A stretch of DNA of 64,000 nucleotides from an uncultured Pseudobutyrivibrio sp. (GTDB taxonomy: Bacteria > Bacillota > Clostridia > Lachnospirales > Lachnospiraceae), in the NCBI GenBank assembly GCA_946403965.1, contig CAMJBT010000001.1, positions 62,001 to 126,000 on the forward strand. The letters are read 5' to 3'. Shown in pieces: positions 8,508-18,155 of the stretch. How positions within the stretch are numbered: the first letter of the stretch is position 1; each line of letters opens with the position of its first letter. Under the pieces are notes generated by a model. That model did not search any database, was not told the DNA's origin, and saw only the letters and a program-made list of their open reading frames with translations. A program made the position numbers and the translations under genes.

Positions 8508-8696
8508 CTAAGCAATGCTAAGTGCCTGTGTATCTGATATTTTCATTGTACTAACCTTGCTTGTAGGCTGAACACTTACAACCTTCAAAGTGTTTCTTGC
8601 AATAAACTCAGTGTGAATTCCATGTCTGAGTAAATCCTCAGCTCTTCTGTAAAGATCCTCTGGTCCTGTGCAAGTGATAATTGTACCAATAGCCAT
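8508..8696 (-). CDS. Small uncharacterised protein
   Basis: About 62 residues beginning MAIGTIITCTGPEDLYRR. The start at 8696 is preceded by GGGGAGGAAGAAGAAA, a very good ribosome binding site lying inside the longer frame that opens at 8741, which argues for the short form. The sequence predicts a mixed alpha/beta fold without membrane segments. Weak resemblance to small DUF3343-like sulfur/selenium carrier proteins was considered, but I cannot support it. It is monocistronic. Confidence 0.55.
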   Translation of the reverse strand: MAIGTIITCTGPEDLYRRAEDLLRHGIHTEFIARNTLKVVSVQPTSKVSTMKISDTQALSIA

Positions 8697-9028
8697 TTTC
8701 TTCTTCCTCCCCGGCCTAAAAAATTTTGTCTTGTTCGCCATAACTCCCTACGAACGAGTTAATATTAGCCTCAAAACCGCTATTTGTCTACGTTTATCCT
8801 GTGAACAATTTGTGAATTCTGCGTAAACGTTTTCAAAATGATTTCCTTTGGTTAAAACACTCAAAAACGCTCAAAAAAACTTCATTTTCGACGCTTAAAT
8901 TTGATTGAAAATTCTTTGACAAGAAAACGCAAAATCGTTTGCATTCCAAAAAGGGTGAATCTAAAGATTGATATAGGAAACTATTTAATGTCAGTATTTG
9001 AGATTTAATAAAGACTTAATAATTATTT

Positions 9029-9040
9029 ACACAAATGTGT
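9029..9040. promoter_or_regulatory. Dyad ACACA-AA-TGTGT upstream of relQ; rest of 8742-9080 empty
   Basis: A perfect 5-2-5 palindrome lies about 40 bp before the relQ start and just upstream of a TATAGA box at 9045, a plausible operator. The remaining AT-rich sequence of the 339-bp gap shows no gene that I can support. Confidence 0.35.
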
Positions 9041-9080
9041 GTTATTATAGATTTAGAAAAATTTGGGGAGGTGAACAGCT

Positions 9081-9794
9081 TTGGACATGAGTATGTTTCC
9101 AGATGATGGAGTGAATTCCTGGAACACTGTCATGCTGCTTTACGAGTCAGCTATTAAAAAGGTACGTACAAAGGTTGAAATTCTTAATGACGAATTTCAG
9201 CAGGTACATCAGTACAATCCTATTGAGTATATAAAGACTAGAGTGAAGACCCCTGAGAGTATCGTCAAGAAGCTCAAGAAGAACGGTTATGAGGTTTCGA
9301 TTCCTAGTATGATTGAGCACTGTAATGATATCGCAGGTGTTCGTATTGTATGCTCTTTTACATCCGATATTTATCAGATAGCTGAGATGATTGGTCGCCA
9401 GACTGATGTTACTGTTGTTTCTATAAAGGATTACATTAAGAATCCAAAGGCATCAGGTTACAAGAGTTATCATATGTTGGTTACGATTCCTATCTATCTT
9501 TCAGACAAAACAGTAGATACAAAGGTTGAAATCCAGATTCGTACAATTGGTATGGACTTCTGGGCCAGCCTTGAGCACAAGATTTACTACAAGTTTGAAG
9601 GAAATGCACCAGAATATATTAGTCGTGATTTGCGGGAATGTTCTGAAATTGTATCAATGATGGATACCAAGATGCTGCAGCTTAACAACGCTATTATGCA
9701 GACAAAGCTTCTAGAGGAGGCAGAACGGGAGCGGGGAGAAAAATTCCAAGCTAACGGATGGCAGCAAAAGGTTGTTGAAGGAAACACAATATAG
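9081..9794 (+). CDS. relQ: Small alarmone synthetase, RelQ/YjbM type
   Basis: A 237-residue single-domain (p)ppGpp synthetase with no hydrolase, TGS or ACT domain. YNPIEYIKTRVKTPESI, DIAGVRIVCSF, NPKASGYKSYH and VEIQIRTIGMDFWASLEH are the conserved synthetase motifs, including the RIVCSF and EIQIRT substrate-binding blocks. The start is TTG at 9081, 9 bases after GGGGAGGTG; no in-frame ATG has as good a site. It makes the stringent-response alarmone from ATP and GDP/GTP, independently of ribosomes. The nearest downstream gene, uppP, is separated by a terminator. Confidence 0.92.
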   Translation: MDMSMFPDDGVNSWNTVMLLYESAIKKVRTKVEILNDEFQQVHQYNPIEYIKTRVKTPESIVKKLKKNGYEVSIPSMIEHCNDIAGVRIVCSFTSDIYQIAEMIGRQTDVTVVSIKDYIKNPKASGYKSYHMLVTIPIYLSDKTVDTKVEIQIRTIGMDFWASLEHKIYYKFEGNAPEYISRDLRECSEIVSMMDTKMLQLNNAIMQTKLLEEAERERGEKFQANGWQQKVVEGNTI

Positions 9795-9799
9795 TATGA

Positions 9800-9836
9800 T
9801 AAAGACTGTTGGTTTTTAAATCGACAGTCTTTTTTT
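9800..9836 (+). terminator. Rho-independent terminator after relQ
   Basis: AAAGACTGTTG and CGACAGTCTTT pair around a short A/T loop and run into T7. The terminator ends only about 14 bp before the uppP start, so uppP must have its own promoter or rely on readthrough. Confidence 0.85.
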
Positions 9837-9849
9837 AGGAGGAATAATA

Positions 9850-10704
9850 ATGTTAGAGATTATAAAGGCTATACTTTTCGGTATAGTTGAAGGTATCACA
9901 GAATGGCTTCCTATCAGTAGTACGGGCCATATGATTCTTTTGGATCAGTTTGTAAAGCTTGATGTATCTGAGGAATTCTACAGCATGTTCCAGGTTGTTA
10001 TTCAGCTTGGTGCCATTCTTGCGGTAGTACTTATTTTCTGGAATAAGATTTGGCCATTTGGTAAAAAGAACAATGAAGCTCCACTTAGTCAGTCTGGTGT
10101 TGGAGCATGGATTAAAAAAGACATTTTCGTTCTTTGGTTTCACATTTTAGTATCTTGTGTTCCGGCTGCAATCGTTGGTGTTCTTTGGGATGATTTATTC
10201 GAAGAATTATTTTACAATCCAGTTTGTGTAGCTCTTGCACTTATTGTTTTTGGTGTTGCTTTTATTATTGTAGAAACAAAGCACTCAGGAAAGAATGCAA
10301 AAATCACAACAGTTGCTGATATCACATATACAACAGCATTTTTGATTGGTATGTTTCAGCTTATCGCTGCAATTTTCCCTGGTACATCACGTTCAGGTGC
10401 AACAATTGTAGGCGCTCTTATTATTGGTGTTGCTCGTACAGTTGCAGCAGAGTACACATTCTACCTTGCAATTCCAGTTATGCTTGGAGCCAGTCTTTTA
10501 AAGCTTGTAAAGTTTGGACTTTCATTCACAGCAATGGAAGCAGCAATCCTTCTTATAGGTATGGTTGTTGCTTTTGCAGTTTCTATGTTTGTAATCAAGT
10601 TCCTTATGGACTACATTAAAAAGCATGATTTCAAAGTGTTTGGATGGTATCGTATCATCCTCGGAATCATCGTTTTGATTTGTGGATTTGTAGGTTTAAT
10701 CTAA
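9850..10704 (+). CDS. uppP: Undecaprenyl-diphosphate phosphatase
   Basis: A 284-residue integral membrane protein of the BacA/UppP family that recycles undecaprenyl pyrophosphate for peptidoglycan synthesis and confers bacitracin tolerance. GIVEGITEWLPISSTGHMIL is the first catalytic block, with the conserved Glu pair and the SSTGH serine/histidine. PGTSRSGATIVGALIIG is the second, with the phosphate-binding arginine. About eight hydrophobic segments are visible. The start follows TTTAGGAGGAATAATA, an ideal ribosome binding site. Confidence 0.95.
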   Translation: MLEIIKAILFGIVEGITEWLPISSTGHMILLDQFVKLDVSEEFYSMFQVVIQLGAILAVVLIFWNKIWPFGKKNNEAPLSQSGVGAWIKKDIFVLWFHILVSCVPAAIVGVLWDDLFEELFYNPVCVALALIVFGVAFIIVETKHSGKNAKITTVADITYTTAFLIGMFQLIAAIFPGTSRSGATIVGALIIGVARTVAAEYTFYLAIPVMLGASLLKLVKFGLSFTAMEAAILLIGMVVAFAVSMFVIKFLMDYIKKHDFKVFGWYRIILGIIVLICGFVGLI

Positions 10705-10726
10705 TATTATATAGAAGATATTAATT

Positions 10727-10758
10727 AGGGTCGTCACGAAAAGTGTCGACCCTTTTTT
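10727..10758 (+). terminator. Rho-independent terminator after uppP
   Basis: GGGTCGTCAC pairs with GTGTCGACCC with one T-T mismatch across GAAAA, followed by TTTTTT. Confidence 0.85.
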
Positions 10759-10888
10759 CGATTGAAAAACACTAAAAACAAGACAATTCTTAAATAATTC
10801 TAAAAAACAATCTTTAGATATTTACAGAATCATAAATAATAATTAAACTACCAATCAGTATATATTGTGTAATATCGGAGGAAGGGAA

Positions 10889-12253
10889 ATGATATTAAAG
10901 AAGATTAAGAAGCATATAAAATTAATCATTGTACTAGTGATTATCGCTGCAATTGTTTTCTATGTACGTTATAGTACTCAGAAGGCAAAGAAGCTTCTTG
11001 AGGAGCAGGAAAATCAACCTGTTACTGCAGAGGTTCAGAAGATGGATTTGCAGAAAACAGTCAGTGTTACTGGTACTCTGAATGCTAAGGATACGGCAAA
11101 GGTAACATCAACTATCGGGGGAACTGTCACCGGTATCAAGGTTAAAAAGGTTAACTATGAAGTGGGTGATTATGTAGAGGCCGGAACAGTTGTTGTAGAA
11201 TTCGATGGTGATGATTACGATAGAAAAATCAGCGAGCTGAATGAACAGTACAACATCAATTCAGTTGAATCATCAAACACTATTGCTGATATGCAGCAGA
11301 AGATAGCAGATGCTCAAAGAAAAATCGAAGAAGATAATAAGTGGCTTGAAGATAAGAAGATTTACTATGAGAATCTTAAGGATGCCAAAGAGGATTATCT
11401 AAATCATCCATATGATGAAGAAAAGAAAAAGAGATTCGAAACAGAATCTTCTGCATGTGCCACCATGCACAACGTTACAATAGATTCTTATGAGGCAAAG
11501 CAGGACGAGGTAAAGACTCTTCAGGAATCTATTATTTCATATCAGAATTCTATTGAGTTGGCACAGCTTAAGCAGCAGTTTGCTCAGAACTACACTCAGG
11601 TAGATGAAAAGGATAAAGTATACGAAAGCAAGAATGCTACACATGTAGAGGCACCTATTTCTGGCTACATCATCACAATGAATGTAACAGAGGGCAACAA
11701 CTATGCTCAAGGTAGCATAGTGTTTACAATTGCCGACACAAGCGAATTTGTTGTTGAGGCAACTGTAAATGAGTACGACATTGCTTATATAAAAGAAGGC
11801 CTTCCAGCAAAGGTTAAGTTTGAGGCTACAGGAGATGAAACCTTTGATGGTGAGGTGACATTTGCATCTCTTGCATCGGAAGGAGCTATTTCAGCAGGAA
11901 CACAGAACGGTTCACAGAGCTCTAGTGCAGCCAATTATAAGGTTAAGATTAAAATGAAGAAAACAGATGAGAGAATGCGCGTGGGTATGACAGCAAAAGC
12001 CAGCGTAATTATGGATTCTGTAAAGAATGTTCTTTGTGTTCCTTATGATTGTATTCAACATTCAGAGGACGATGATAGCCTGTTTGTAGCAGTCGTTGAC
12101 AAGAATGGAAAGAAATCAAATATAAAGGTTACTAAGGGCCTTGAAAGTGACTACTATGTGGAAGTTAAAGGTAAGGGCCTTAAGAAGGGCATGAAGGTTG
12201 AGGAAATCCTTGCTGACGGTCCAAGTACTAATATCATGGATTATATGTATTAA
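10889..12253 (+). CDS. Membrane-fusion/adaptor subunit of a MacAB-like ABC exporter
   Basis: About 454 residues. A basic N-terminus and one membrane helix lead to lipoyl/barrel-sandwich halves (VSVTGTLNAKDTAKVTSTIGGTVTGIKV and VEAPISGYIITMNV) that flank a coiled coil at about residues 120-240. A beta-barrel domain and a C-terminal membrane-proximal domain follow. This is the HlyD/MacA/YknX layout. The ATG at 10889 follows CGGAGGAAGGGAA, whereas the upstream TTG at 10865 has no site. It is the first gene of a three-gene operon with the ATPase (15 bp on) and the permease. Confidence 0.88.
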   Translation: MILKKIKKHIKLIIVLVIIAAIVFYVRYSTQKAKKLLEEQENQPVTAEVQKMDLQKTVSVTGTLNAKDTAKVTSTIGGTVTGIKVKKVNYEVGDYVEAGTVVVEFDGDDYDRKISELNEQYNINSVESSNTIADMQQKIADAQRKIEEDNKWLEDKKIYYENLKDAKEDYLNHPYDEEKKKRFETESSACATMHNVTIDSYEAKQDEVKTLQESIISYQNSIELAQLKQQFAQNYTQVDEKDKVYESKNATHVEAPISGYIITMNVTEGNNYAQGSIVFTIADTSEFVVEATVNEYDIAYIKEGLPAKVKFEATGDETFDGEVTFASLASEGAISAGTQNGSQSSSAANYKVKIKMKKTDERMRVGMTAKASVIMDSVKNVLCVPYDCIQHSEDDDSLFVAVVDKNGKKSNIKVTKGLESDYYVEVKGKGLKKGMKVEEILADGPSTNIMDYMY

Positions 12254-12268
12254 GCGTAGGAGGTTTTT

Positions 12269-12997
12269 ATGGCAGACAATATTATGCTGGACCTTCGCAA
12301 TATTCATAAGAGCTTCTTTATTGGTACGCCCAATGAATTTGAAGTACTCCATGGTTTGAATTTTACAGTAAATAAGGGCGAATTCGTTTCTATAGTTGGA
12401 CAGTCCGGATCTGGTAAGTCAACACTGATGAATATAATTGGAGCTTTGGATAGACCAACTGAAGGAGAGTACACCCTAGATGGAATAGATATTGAGAAGG
12501 CAAAAGATTCTGAGCTTTCTGTTCTTAGAAATAAAAAGATAGGTTTTGTTTTTCAAACCTACAATCTTATAGCAAGAACAAGCGCGCTGAAAAATGTGGA
12601 GCTTCCTATGATGTATGCAGGCATGGGAAGAGCAGAACGAACAGAGCGTGCAAAGATGCTTCTAGAAGAAGTGGAAATGACCGATAGAATGATGCACAAG
12701 CCTGATGAGCTTTCAGGAGGACAAAAGCAGCGAGTTGCTATTGCAAGAGCTATGGCCAATGATCCTGCCATCATCCTTGCAGATGAACCAACAGGAGCCT
12801 TGGATTCTGCTACTGGACGATTAATTATGGATATTTTCCATAAGCTTCATGAAGAGCAGGGGAAAACTATTGTGTTAATCACTCACTCGCCAGAGCTTTC
12901 ACAGGAAACTGAAAGAATCATTACACTAAAGGATGGTCACATCATTGGCGAGTCAAAAGGTACCTGGACAGGGCTTAAAGCAAAGGAGGGCGAATAA
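12269..12997 (+). CDS. ABC exporter ATP-binding protein (MacB/LolD type)
   Basis: A 242-residue ATPase. Walker [13 protein letters not shown]-loop FVFQTYNLI, signature [16 protein letters not shown], Walker [13 protein letters not shown] and switch [10 protein letters not shown] are intact. The ADEPTGALD and [14 protein letters not shown] wording is characteristic of the MacB/LolD/FtsE clade, which powers mechanotransmission-type exporters. The stop overlaps the permease start (TAATG), so translation is coupled. Confidence 0.93.
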   Translation: MADNIMLDLRNIHKSFFIGTPNEFEVLHGLNFTVNKGEFVSIVGQSGSGKSTLMNIIGALDRPTEGEYTLDGIDIEKAKDSELSVLRNKKIGFVFQTYNLIARTSALKNVELPMMYAGMGRAERTERAKMLLEEVEMTDRMMHKPDELSGGQKQRVAIARAMANDPAIILADEPTGALDSATGRLIMDIFHKLHEEQGKTIVLITHSPELSQETERIITLKDGHIIGESKGTWTGLKAKEGE

Positions 12998-14304
12998 TGT
13001 TATTTACAGAAAACGTCCTTGTTGCATTAGCAGGACTAAAAGCAAATATAATGCGATCCCTGTTGACAATGTTGGGAATCATCATTGGTATTGCTTCAGT
13101 AATTGCTATCATGACAGTTGGTAATTCAATTACATTGATTGTAAACAGCACTATGCAGGATATTGGTGCAAACAATTTGCAGGTGGGTGTTATGCAGAAA
13201 TCTTCTGATAGTGAATCAGAAGACACTGGAATGAATTATGGTTCTGGTTATGTTCGCGATATGACAGACGACGACCTGATTACCAAGGAAATGATTGATA
13301 GTTTCAAGGCGGAGTACTCAGATGATATAAAGTACATTCTTCTTCAGGAAAATGTTGGTGAGGACTATTATGGCGCACCTGCTTCAAAGGTGACAAAGGG
13401 AAGTAAAAACGCCAATGTTAAAATCGTTGGTTACAATGTAGACTACATGAAGTTCAATAAACGTGAGGTCTTGGCTGGACGAGAATTCCTCGCACAGGAT
13501 TATTTGGAAGGCAAAAAGGTCTGCATGGTTTCAGACAAACTTGTAGAACGCCTTTACAAAGGTGACAACGACAGTGTTATTGGTCAGGAAATAGAAGTGT
13601 CACAAGGGGGCACTTATTACACCTATCATGTGGTTGGAGTATACAAATATGTATCAGAACAGTTTGCATTTGGAGCGTCTGATAATCCAACGACTGAGAT
13701 TATGATCCCACTGATGACGGCTAGACTTGAGAATCACAACCAAAACAAGGGATTTAATTTCATGATGCTTGTTACATCGGTGAATACAGATAATTCTACC
13801 TTTGCCACTACGGTTAGAGACTATTTCAATACTCGATATTATGCTAGAAATGATGCATATGAAGTAGCGGCTATCAGTATGGCATCAATGATGGATTCCA
13901 TGAATACCATGATTAACATGATTCAGCTGGCATTATCTGTAATTGCTGGTATTTCCCTTGTGGTTGGAGGTATTGGTGTTATGAATATTATGCTAGTATC
14001 AATCACTGAACGAACCAAGGAAATTGGTACCAGAAAAGCCCTTGGTGCCAAGAACAGTTCAATTCGCTTGCAGTTCATTACTGAATCTGTAGTTATTTGT
14101 GTTATCGGTGGTATTATTGGTATCATTCTAGGTGTAATCCTTGGAACTATAGCTGTGAAACTTATGGGCTATAGTGCGGCAGTATCATTACAAAGTATTA
14201 TCATTGCTGTTGGTTTCTCAATGGCTATCGGTATATTCTTTGGATACTATCCTGCAAATAAGGCAGCAAAGTTAAATCCTATTGATGCATTAAGATATGA
14301 GTAA
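12997..14304 (+). CDS. MacB-like ABC permease (FtsX fold)
   Basis: A 435-residue permease. An N-terminal helix (SLLTMLGIIIGIASVIAI) is followed by a large extracytoplasmic MacB-PCD domain of about 220 residues, then three membrane helices with the FtsX signature VGGIGVMNIMLVSITERTKEIG. With the adaptor and ATPase it would export a peptide, antibiotic or lipid-like substrate; related Bacillus YknXYZ exports a toxic peptide. No substrate clue lies nearby. Followed by two hairpins, the second a clear terminator. Confidence 0.92.
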   Translation: MLFTENVLVALAGLKANIMRSLLTMLGIIIGIASVIAIMTVGNSITLIVNSTMQDIGANNLQVGVMQKSSDSESEDTGMNYGSGYVRDMTDDDLITKEMIDSFKAEYSDDIKYILLQENVGEDYYGAPASKVTKGSKNANVKIVGYNVDYMKFNKREVLAGREFLAQDYLEGKKVCMVSDKLVERLYKGDNDSVIGQEIEVSQGGTYYTYHVVGVYKYVSEQFAFGASDNPTTEIMIPLMTARLENHNQNKGFNFMMLVTSVNTDNSTFATTVRDYFNTRYYARNDAYEVAAISMASMMDSMNTMINMIQLALSVIAGISLVVGGIGVMNIMLVSITERTKEIGTRKALGAKNSSIRLQFITESVVICVIGGIIGIILGVILGTIAVKLMGYSAAVSLQSIIIAVGFSMAIGIFFGYYPANKAAKLNPIDALRYE

Positions 14305-14342
14305 TATAAGTATTTGATTTTCTTCAGAAAATCAAAAAGTAA

Positions 14343-14382
14343 TAGGGAGAGCTTATCAAAGCGATGAGCTTTCCCTTTTTTT
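14343..14382 (+). terminator. Rho-independent terminator after the MacAB-like operon
   Basis: AGGGAGAGCTTATC pairs with GATGAGCTTTCCCT and is followed by T7. A smaller hairpin (TTGATTTTC-TTCA-GAAAATCAA) precedes it at 14314-14334. Confidence 0.85.
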
Positions 14383-14548
14383 GCGTTATAGGTAATGTAT
14401 GTCTGGGGGAATAGTCAGAAAATGTGAATGATGCAAGGCTTTATTTTAAAAAATCTGTGAATTGGCGAGTCTTATTACACAGTTGTGATATGATGGAGTT
14501 GTTAAATAGATTTATTGGGAGGAGATGTATTAGTATAGGAGGGGTTTT

Positions 14549-15643
14549 ATGCAGATTTCAATAGGTTCATCTAACAAACAAGACGTTGATGCAGCTGTAG
14601 CTGAGGTGTGTGCAAAGGCTGGTAATCCAAAGCTTTTGGTCCTTTTGTGTTCGTTTGTCCATTTGGAGAAAGCATCTAAGCTTATTTCAGAAAAGTATCC
14701 ACAAACAGCATTAATTGGTACGGGAACTACATCCTATTATGATACAGAAGCTTCCGACTCAAGGATGCTGCTTATTTCATTTGGAAGTGATGCAGAGGTT
14801 GAGGCAGGTATAATTCGCAATCTTTCTAAGGCTCCGATGTTGGATATTCCAACATTATCAGAAAAGGTTTCAAAGATTTCTGCAGGTGACAGCAACACTA
14901 TTTGTTTGGAATTCTGTACTAATGATGAGGAGCGACTTGTAACAACACTAAATGTTGCATTAGAAAAGGCAAGAATTCCAATTGTCGGTGGAACAATCTT
15001 TGGCTATAAGGCAGGGGAGACACCTAAGGCTATGTTAAATGGTGTGCTTTATCCTGATGCATGTTGTTATGCACTGATTAAAAATAAGTCAGGAAAGATT
15101 AGAACTTATTCTGAAAATATATATGGTCCAATGGAGTGCCCAAGGACACATATTGCTACAAAAGTAGATCTTCATAATAAGGAACTTTTCAGTTTGGATG
15201 GTCGTCCAGCAGCTGATGTTTATTGTGAGGATGCTAATGTAAGCAGAAATCAGATTGCAGATAATGTTTTAACAAATCCATTGGGACGTGTTATTGGAGA
15301 TGATATCTTCATTGCAAGCCCATATGCCATTGGTGCAAATGGTTCTTTGATTAGTTATAAGCGAATAAACGAAAATGACTCAATTCAGCTGTTGGAATTA
15401 AAAGATTATGAGGCAATATCAGCTGATACAAGAAATCGAATTAAAAGTGAGAATGGAAAGATTTCATTTATATTCTCTGTAAATTGTATTTATAGACATC
15501 TTCTATTTGATAACAAGGGCTATCTGAAAGAGTTTATAAGTAATATGAAGTCTGTAGGACCTCATGTTGGAATAGTTGGTGGTGGTGAACAATACAAAAA
15601 GCAGCACGTAAATCAAACTATGGTATGTGCAGTATTTGAGTAA
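14549..15643 (+). CDS. FIST-domain sensory protein
   Basis: A 364-residue soluble protein with FIST N and FIST C domains, a sensory pair often linked to chemoreceptors or cyclic-nucleotide signalling and proposed to bind small ligands such as amino acids. The N-terminal half has LVLLCSFVHLEKASKLI and ALIGTGTTSYYDTEAS; the C-terminal half has NVLTNPLGRVIGDDIFIAS and ends VGIVGGGEQYKKQHVNQTMVCAVFE, both typical. No membrane segment or enzymatic output is visible. The ATG is 8 bases after AGGAGGGG. Its only partner is the soluble chemoreceptor 41 bp downstream, so it probably supplies the sensing part in trans. Confidence 0.85.
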   Translation: MQISIGSSNKQDVDAAVAEVCAKAGNPKLLVLLCSFVHLEKASKLISEKYPQTALIGTGTTSYYDTEASDSRMLLISFGSDAEVEAGIIRNLSKAPMLDIPTLSEKVSKISAGDSNTICLEFCTNDEERLVTTLNVALEKARIPIVGGTIFGYKAGETPKAMLNGVLYPDACCYALIKNKSGKIRTYSENIYGPMECPRTHIATKVDLHNKELFSLDGRPAADVYCEDANVSRNQIADNVLTNPLGRVIGDDIFIASPYAIGANGSLISYKRINENDSIQLLELKDYEAISADTRNRIKSENGKISFIFSVNCIYRHLLFDNKGYLKEFISNMKSVGPHVGIVGGGEQYKKQHVNQTMVCAVFE

Positions 15644-15684
15644 TTGTAGCGTGTGGATAATTCCTTTTCTTGGAGGTAAATACT

Positions 15685-16647
15685 ATGGGACTTTTCGGAA
15701 GAAAAAAAGCTGTTGAACAGGCAGTAGAAACAAATGCTGAAAAAGCTGAAAAGAAGGTTGATATTAAGACCAGAATGAAGGCAATCAAGGATGTTGGAAG
15801 ATTTTCTATCGAGCAGAAAGAAAAGTTGCAGCAGGAAGAAGCAAATACTATTGCCGGAATCGAAACAATTAGAGAGGCCTTCTCTGTTGTTGAAAACAAA
15901 TATGCAAACATTTCAGATTCTGTTACTGATTTTACAGAGCAGTTTAAAACTATCGAGGAAATCACCAGAGCATTTGATGATATTGTAAAGAAACTAGAGG
16001 TTACAGCTGATGATTCTCATCGCGGTATGGAAAAGGTGGACGAAAGCTCTGGTGCGGTTGCTGATACAATTGCACAGGTTGAGGAAGTTTTCGCTGCATT
16101 CCAAAAGAGCTTTGATGACATTCGTGAAAAGGTAGAGTTGATTGGTGGATTTGCTAAGCAGACAAACCTTCTTGCTCTTAATGCTTCAATCGAGGCTGCC
16201 CGTGCTGGTGAAGCAGGACGTGGATTCGCCGTTGTTGCAGATGAAGTAACAAATCTTTCAACTGAGATTCAAAGCGTTGTAACATCTATCTTTGATAGTA
16301 TGAAGGAGCTTGACGAGAACAACAATCGGTTGGTTGAATCAGTAGATCATACAAAGGAAGCTATTGAAGCATCACACAATAGAGTTGTTGAAACTCAGGA
16401 GGTTGTGGGCCAGATAAAGACTGTTGCAGATGAAGTTACAGATCAAAGTAAGCAAATGGCTGGCGTATTTGAAAATTGTGAATCATCTATTCAAGACATA
16501 TCAGCAAATATGGCTGATTCTCGTGGATACTTTGACGATGTTTCAAATGATATTGAGAACATCAAGGTTAAGATTACAAATAAGGGCTTTATGTTTGAGG
16601 ATATGAATAATGTTCTTGAGCAGATTGCACCGCTTACTGAACTATAA
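15685..16647 (+). CDS. Soluble methyl-accepting chemotaxis protein
   Basis: About 320 residues, almost all coiled coil. The CheA/CheW hairpin tip [27 protein letters not shown] identifies the MCP signalling domain. No membrane helix and no ligand domain are present, so the receptor is cytoplasmic and must be driven by a partner, probably the FIST protein encoded just upstream. I chose ATG 15685, preceded by TTGGAGGTAAATACT, over a TTG at 15670. No CheA, CheW or methyltransferase gene is in the window. Confidence 0.9.
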   Translation: MGLFGRKKAVEQAVETNAEKAEKKVDIKTRMKAIKDVGRFSIEQKEKLQQEEANTIAGIETIREAFSVVENKYANISDSVTDFTEQFKTIEEITRAFDDIVKKLEVTADDSHRGMEKVDESSGAVADTIAQVEEVFAAFQKSFDDIREKVELIGGFAKQTNLLALNASIEAARAGEAGRGFAVVADEVTNLSTEIQSVVTSIFDSMKELDENNNRLVESVDHTKEAIEASHNRVVETQEVVGQIKTVADEVTDQSKQMAGVFENCESSIQDISANMADSRGYFDDVSNDIENIKVKITNKGFMFEDMNNVLEQIAPLTEL

Positions 16648-16736
16648 AATACACTTAAGTTTTTTTTATCAGTTTTTTAATCAGGATAGTATTGAAAAAA
16701 AGACAATTATATTTTGGAATAGTAGTATAATGAATT

Positions 16737-16772
16737 GGGGCATGGGGATTACGATTCTCGTGCCCTTTTTTT
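16737..16772 (+). terminator. Rho-independent terminator after the chemoreceptor
   Basis: GGGCATGGGGAT pairs with ATTCTCGTGCCC (with G-T pairs) and runs into T7. Confidence 0.85.
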
Positions 16773-16815
16773 ATTTTATTAGGAAATTAATTATTTAAAA
16801 GGTCGGTGTAAAGTA

Positions 16816-17175
16816 ATGAAGTATTTAAGACAATTTCTCATTATTTTGGCAGTGTCACTGATTGGAGAAATCCTTAAAGCAGTGTTACCACTACCAATTC
16901 CAGCAAGTATTTATGGTATGGTATTGATGTTTATTCTCCTTCTCACAGGTGTTATAAAGCTTGGTCAGGTAAGGGAGACAGGTAGATTCCTAATTGAAAT
17001 TATGCCTGTAATGTTTATTCCTGCAGGTGTAGGTTTGATGTCATCTTGGAATGTTTTACAGCCGGTATTATTGCCAGTTTCTGTAATCACTGTTATCACT
17101 ATTTTCACAGTAATGGGTGCTACAGGATTGATATCTCAGACAATAATCAAGATGGATGGAAAGGAGTCTAAATAA
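16816..17175 (+). CDS. lrgA: CidA/LrgA family holin-like membrane protein
   Basis: 119 residues with four hydrophobic helices. PIPASIYGMVLMFILLLTGVIKL and IEIMPVMFIPAGVGLM are the family signatures. LrgA/CidA proteins act with LrgB in control of murein hydrolase export, lysis or small-metabolite transport. It is coupled by a TAATG overlap to the LrgB gene. The name follows the pair; CidA and LrgA cannot be told apart from sequence alone. Confidence 0.9.
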   Translation: MKYLRQFLIILAVSLIGEILKAVLPLPIPASIYGMVLMFILLLTGVIKLGQVRETGRFLIEIMPVMFIPAGVGLMSSWNVLQPVLLPVSVITVITIFTVMGATGLISQTIIKMDGKESK

Positions 17176-17867
17176 TGACAGAGTTCATGCAAAACAGTGC
17201 TTATGCTGGTGTCACAATAAGCTTAATATCTTACGCCCTTGGTTCCTGGCTTAAAAAGAAATTCGGGTTTGGATTTTTTAATCCATTATTAATATCGATT
17301 GTAGTAACAATTCTAGTGCTTGTAAGTTGCAATGTTAGTTACGAAACATACAATGAGGGAGCTAAGTATCTTAGCTGGCTATTAACTCCATCCACAGTTT
17401 GTCTAGCTATTCCTTTATATGAGGAATGGGAGCTTTTGAAGAAAAACGCAAAAGCAGTTATCCTTGGAGTTTTTTCTGGTGTAATTACTTCCCTTATTAC
17501 CGTATTTGTATTATCAAAGATGATGGGATTATCTCATGAAAACTATGTTACACTTCTTCCAAAATCAATCACAACAGCTATTGGTATGGGGGTATCTGAG
17601 GAGCTTGGTGGATATGTGACAATCACTGTTGCCGTTATTGTTATTACAGGTGTTATTGGAAATATTCTTGGAGAGTTCATCTGCAAGATATTTAGAATCC
17701 ACGAGCCTATTTCAAAAGGCCTTGCACTTGGGACTGCAGCTCATGCCATCGGTACAGCAAAGGCTATGGAGCTTGGCGATGTTGAGGGGGCAATGAGTTC
17801 TCTTTCAATCGCGGTAGCAGGTGTGTTTACTGTTGTTCTTGCATCTTTATTTGCAAGTTTCATGTAA
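17175..17867 (+). CDS. lrgB: LrgB/CidB family membrane protein
   Basis: 230 residues with about six to seven membrane segments. [47 protein letters not shown] and [17 protein letters not shown] are the LrgB hallmarks. The start codon overlaps the lrgA stop. The lrgAB pair forms its own operon; no LytSR two-component genes adjoin it, which is unusual compared with staphylococci. Confidence 0.92.
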   Translation: MTEFMQNSAYAGVTISLISYALGSWLKKKFGFGFFNPLLISIVVTILVLVSCNVSYETYNEGAKYLSWLLTPSTVCLAIPLYEEWELLKKNAKAVILGVFSGVITSLITVFVLSKMMGLSHENYVTLLPKSITTAIGMGVSEELGGYVTITVAVIVITGVIGNILGEFICKIFRIHEPISKGLALGTAAHAIGTAKAMELGDVEGAMSSLSIAVAGVFTVVLASLFASFM

Positions 17868-17906
17868 AGTTTTTTAGTATTTTTTGCAAAATGGGCAGGT
17901 TGCCAC

Positions 17907-17934
17907 TTGCAATAATTCGCAAATACGTTATACT
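17907..17934 (+). promoter_or_regulatory. Sigma-A promoter of the thiamin operon
   Basis: TTGCAA, 16 bp, TATACT, about 40 bp before the TPP aptamer, so the transcript would begin with the riboswitch. Confidence 0.6.
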
Positions 17935-17969
17935 GTACCTGTTTGAAACAGACAGTTTCAAGAATAATT

Positions 17970-18066
17970 GAATAGAACGGGAGCTTGTAAACAGGCTGAG
18001 AGGAAGGTGTGACCTTCGACCGAGAACCTGATTTGGATAATGCCAACGTAGGGATGCCGTGATACA
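17970..18066 (+). ncRNA. TPP riboswitch (THI element)
   Basis: The conserved THI-box blocks are visible in order: GGGAGCTT, AGGCTGAGAGG, GACCTTCGACCG, GAACCTGATTTGGATAATGCC and AACGTAGGGATGCCGTG. The CTGAGA and CTGAT-TGGATAATGCC-GTAGGGA blocks bind thiamin pyrophosphate. A terminator starts 12 bp later, so the switch most likely acts by transcription attenuation, reducing the thi genes when TPP is plentiful. Confidence 0.95.
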
Positions 18067-18077
18067 CGTATATTACA

Positions 18078-18116
18078 TGGAAGCCATTTGAGAAATCAGG
18101 TGGCTTCTATTTTTTT
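18078..18116 (+). terminator. Expression-platform terminator of the TPP riboswitch
   Basis: TGGAAGCCA pairs with TGGCTTC(T)A around TTTGAGAAATCAGG, followed by TTTTTTTA. It lies between aptamer and thiE. Confidence 0.8.
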
Positions 18117-18155
18117 ATGTTGAAATTGGTTATTAAGTAGAAATAGGAGAAAGAT

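Noticed and set aside
16610..16798. 62-codon frame after the chemoreceptor
   Set aside because: It overlaps the end of the chemoreceptor gene and the following terminator and has no ribosome binding site.
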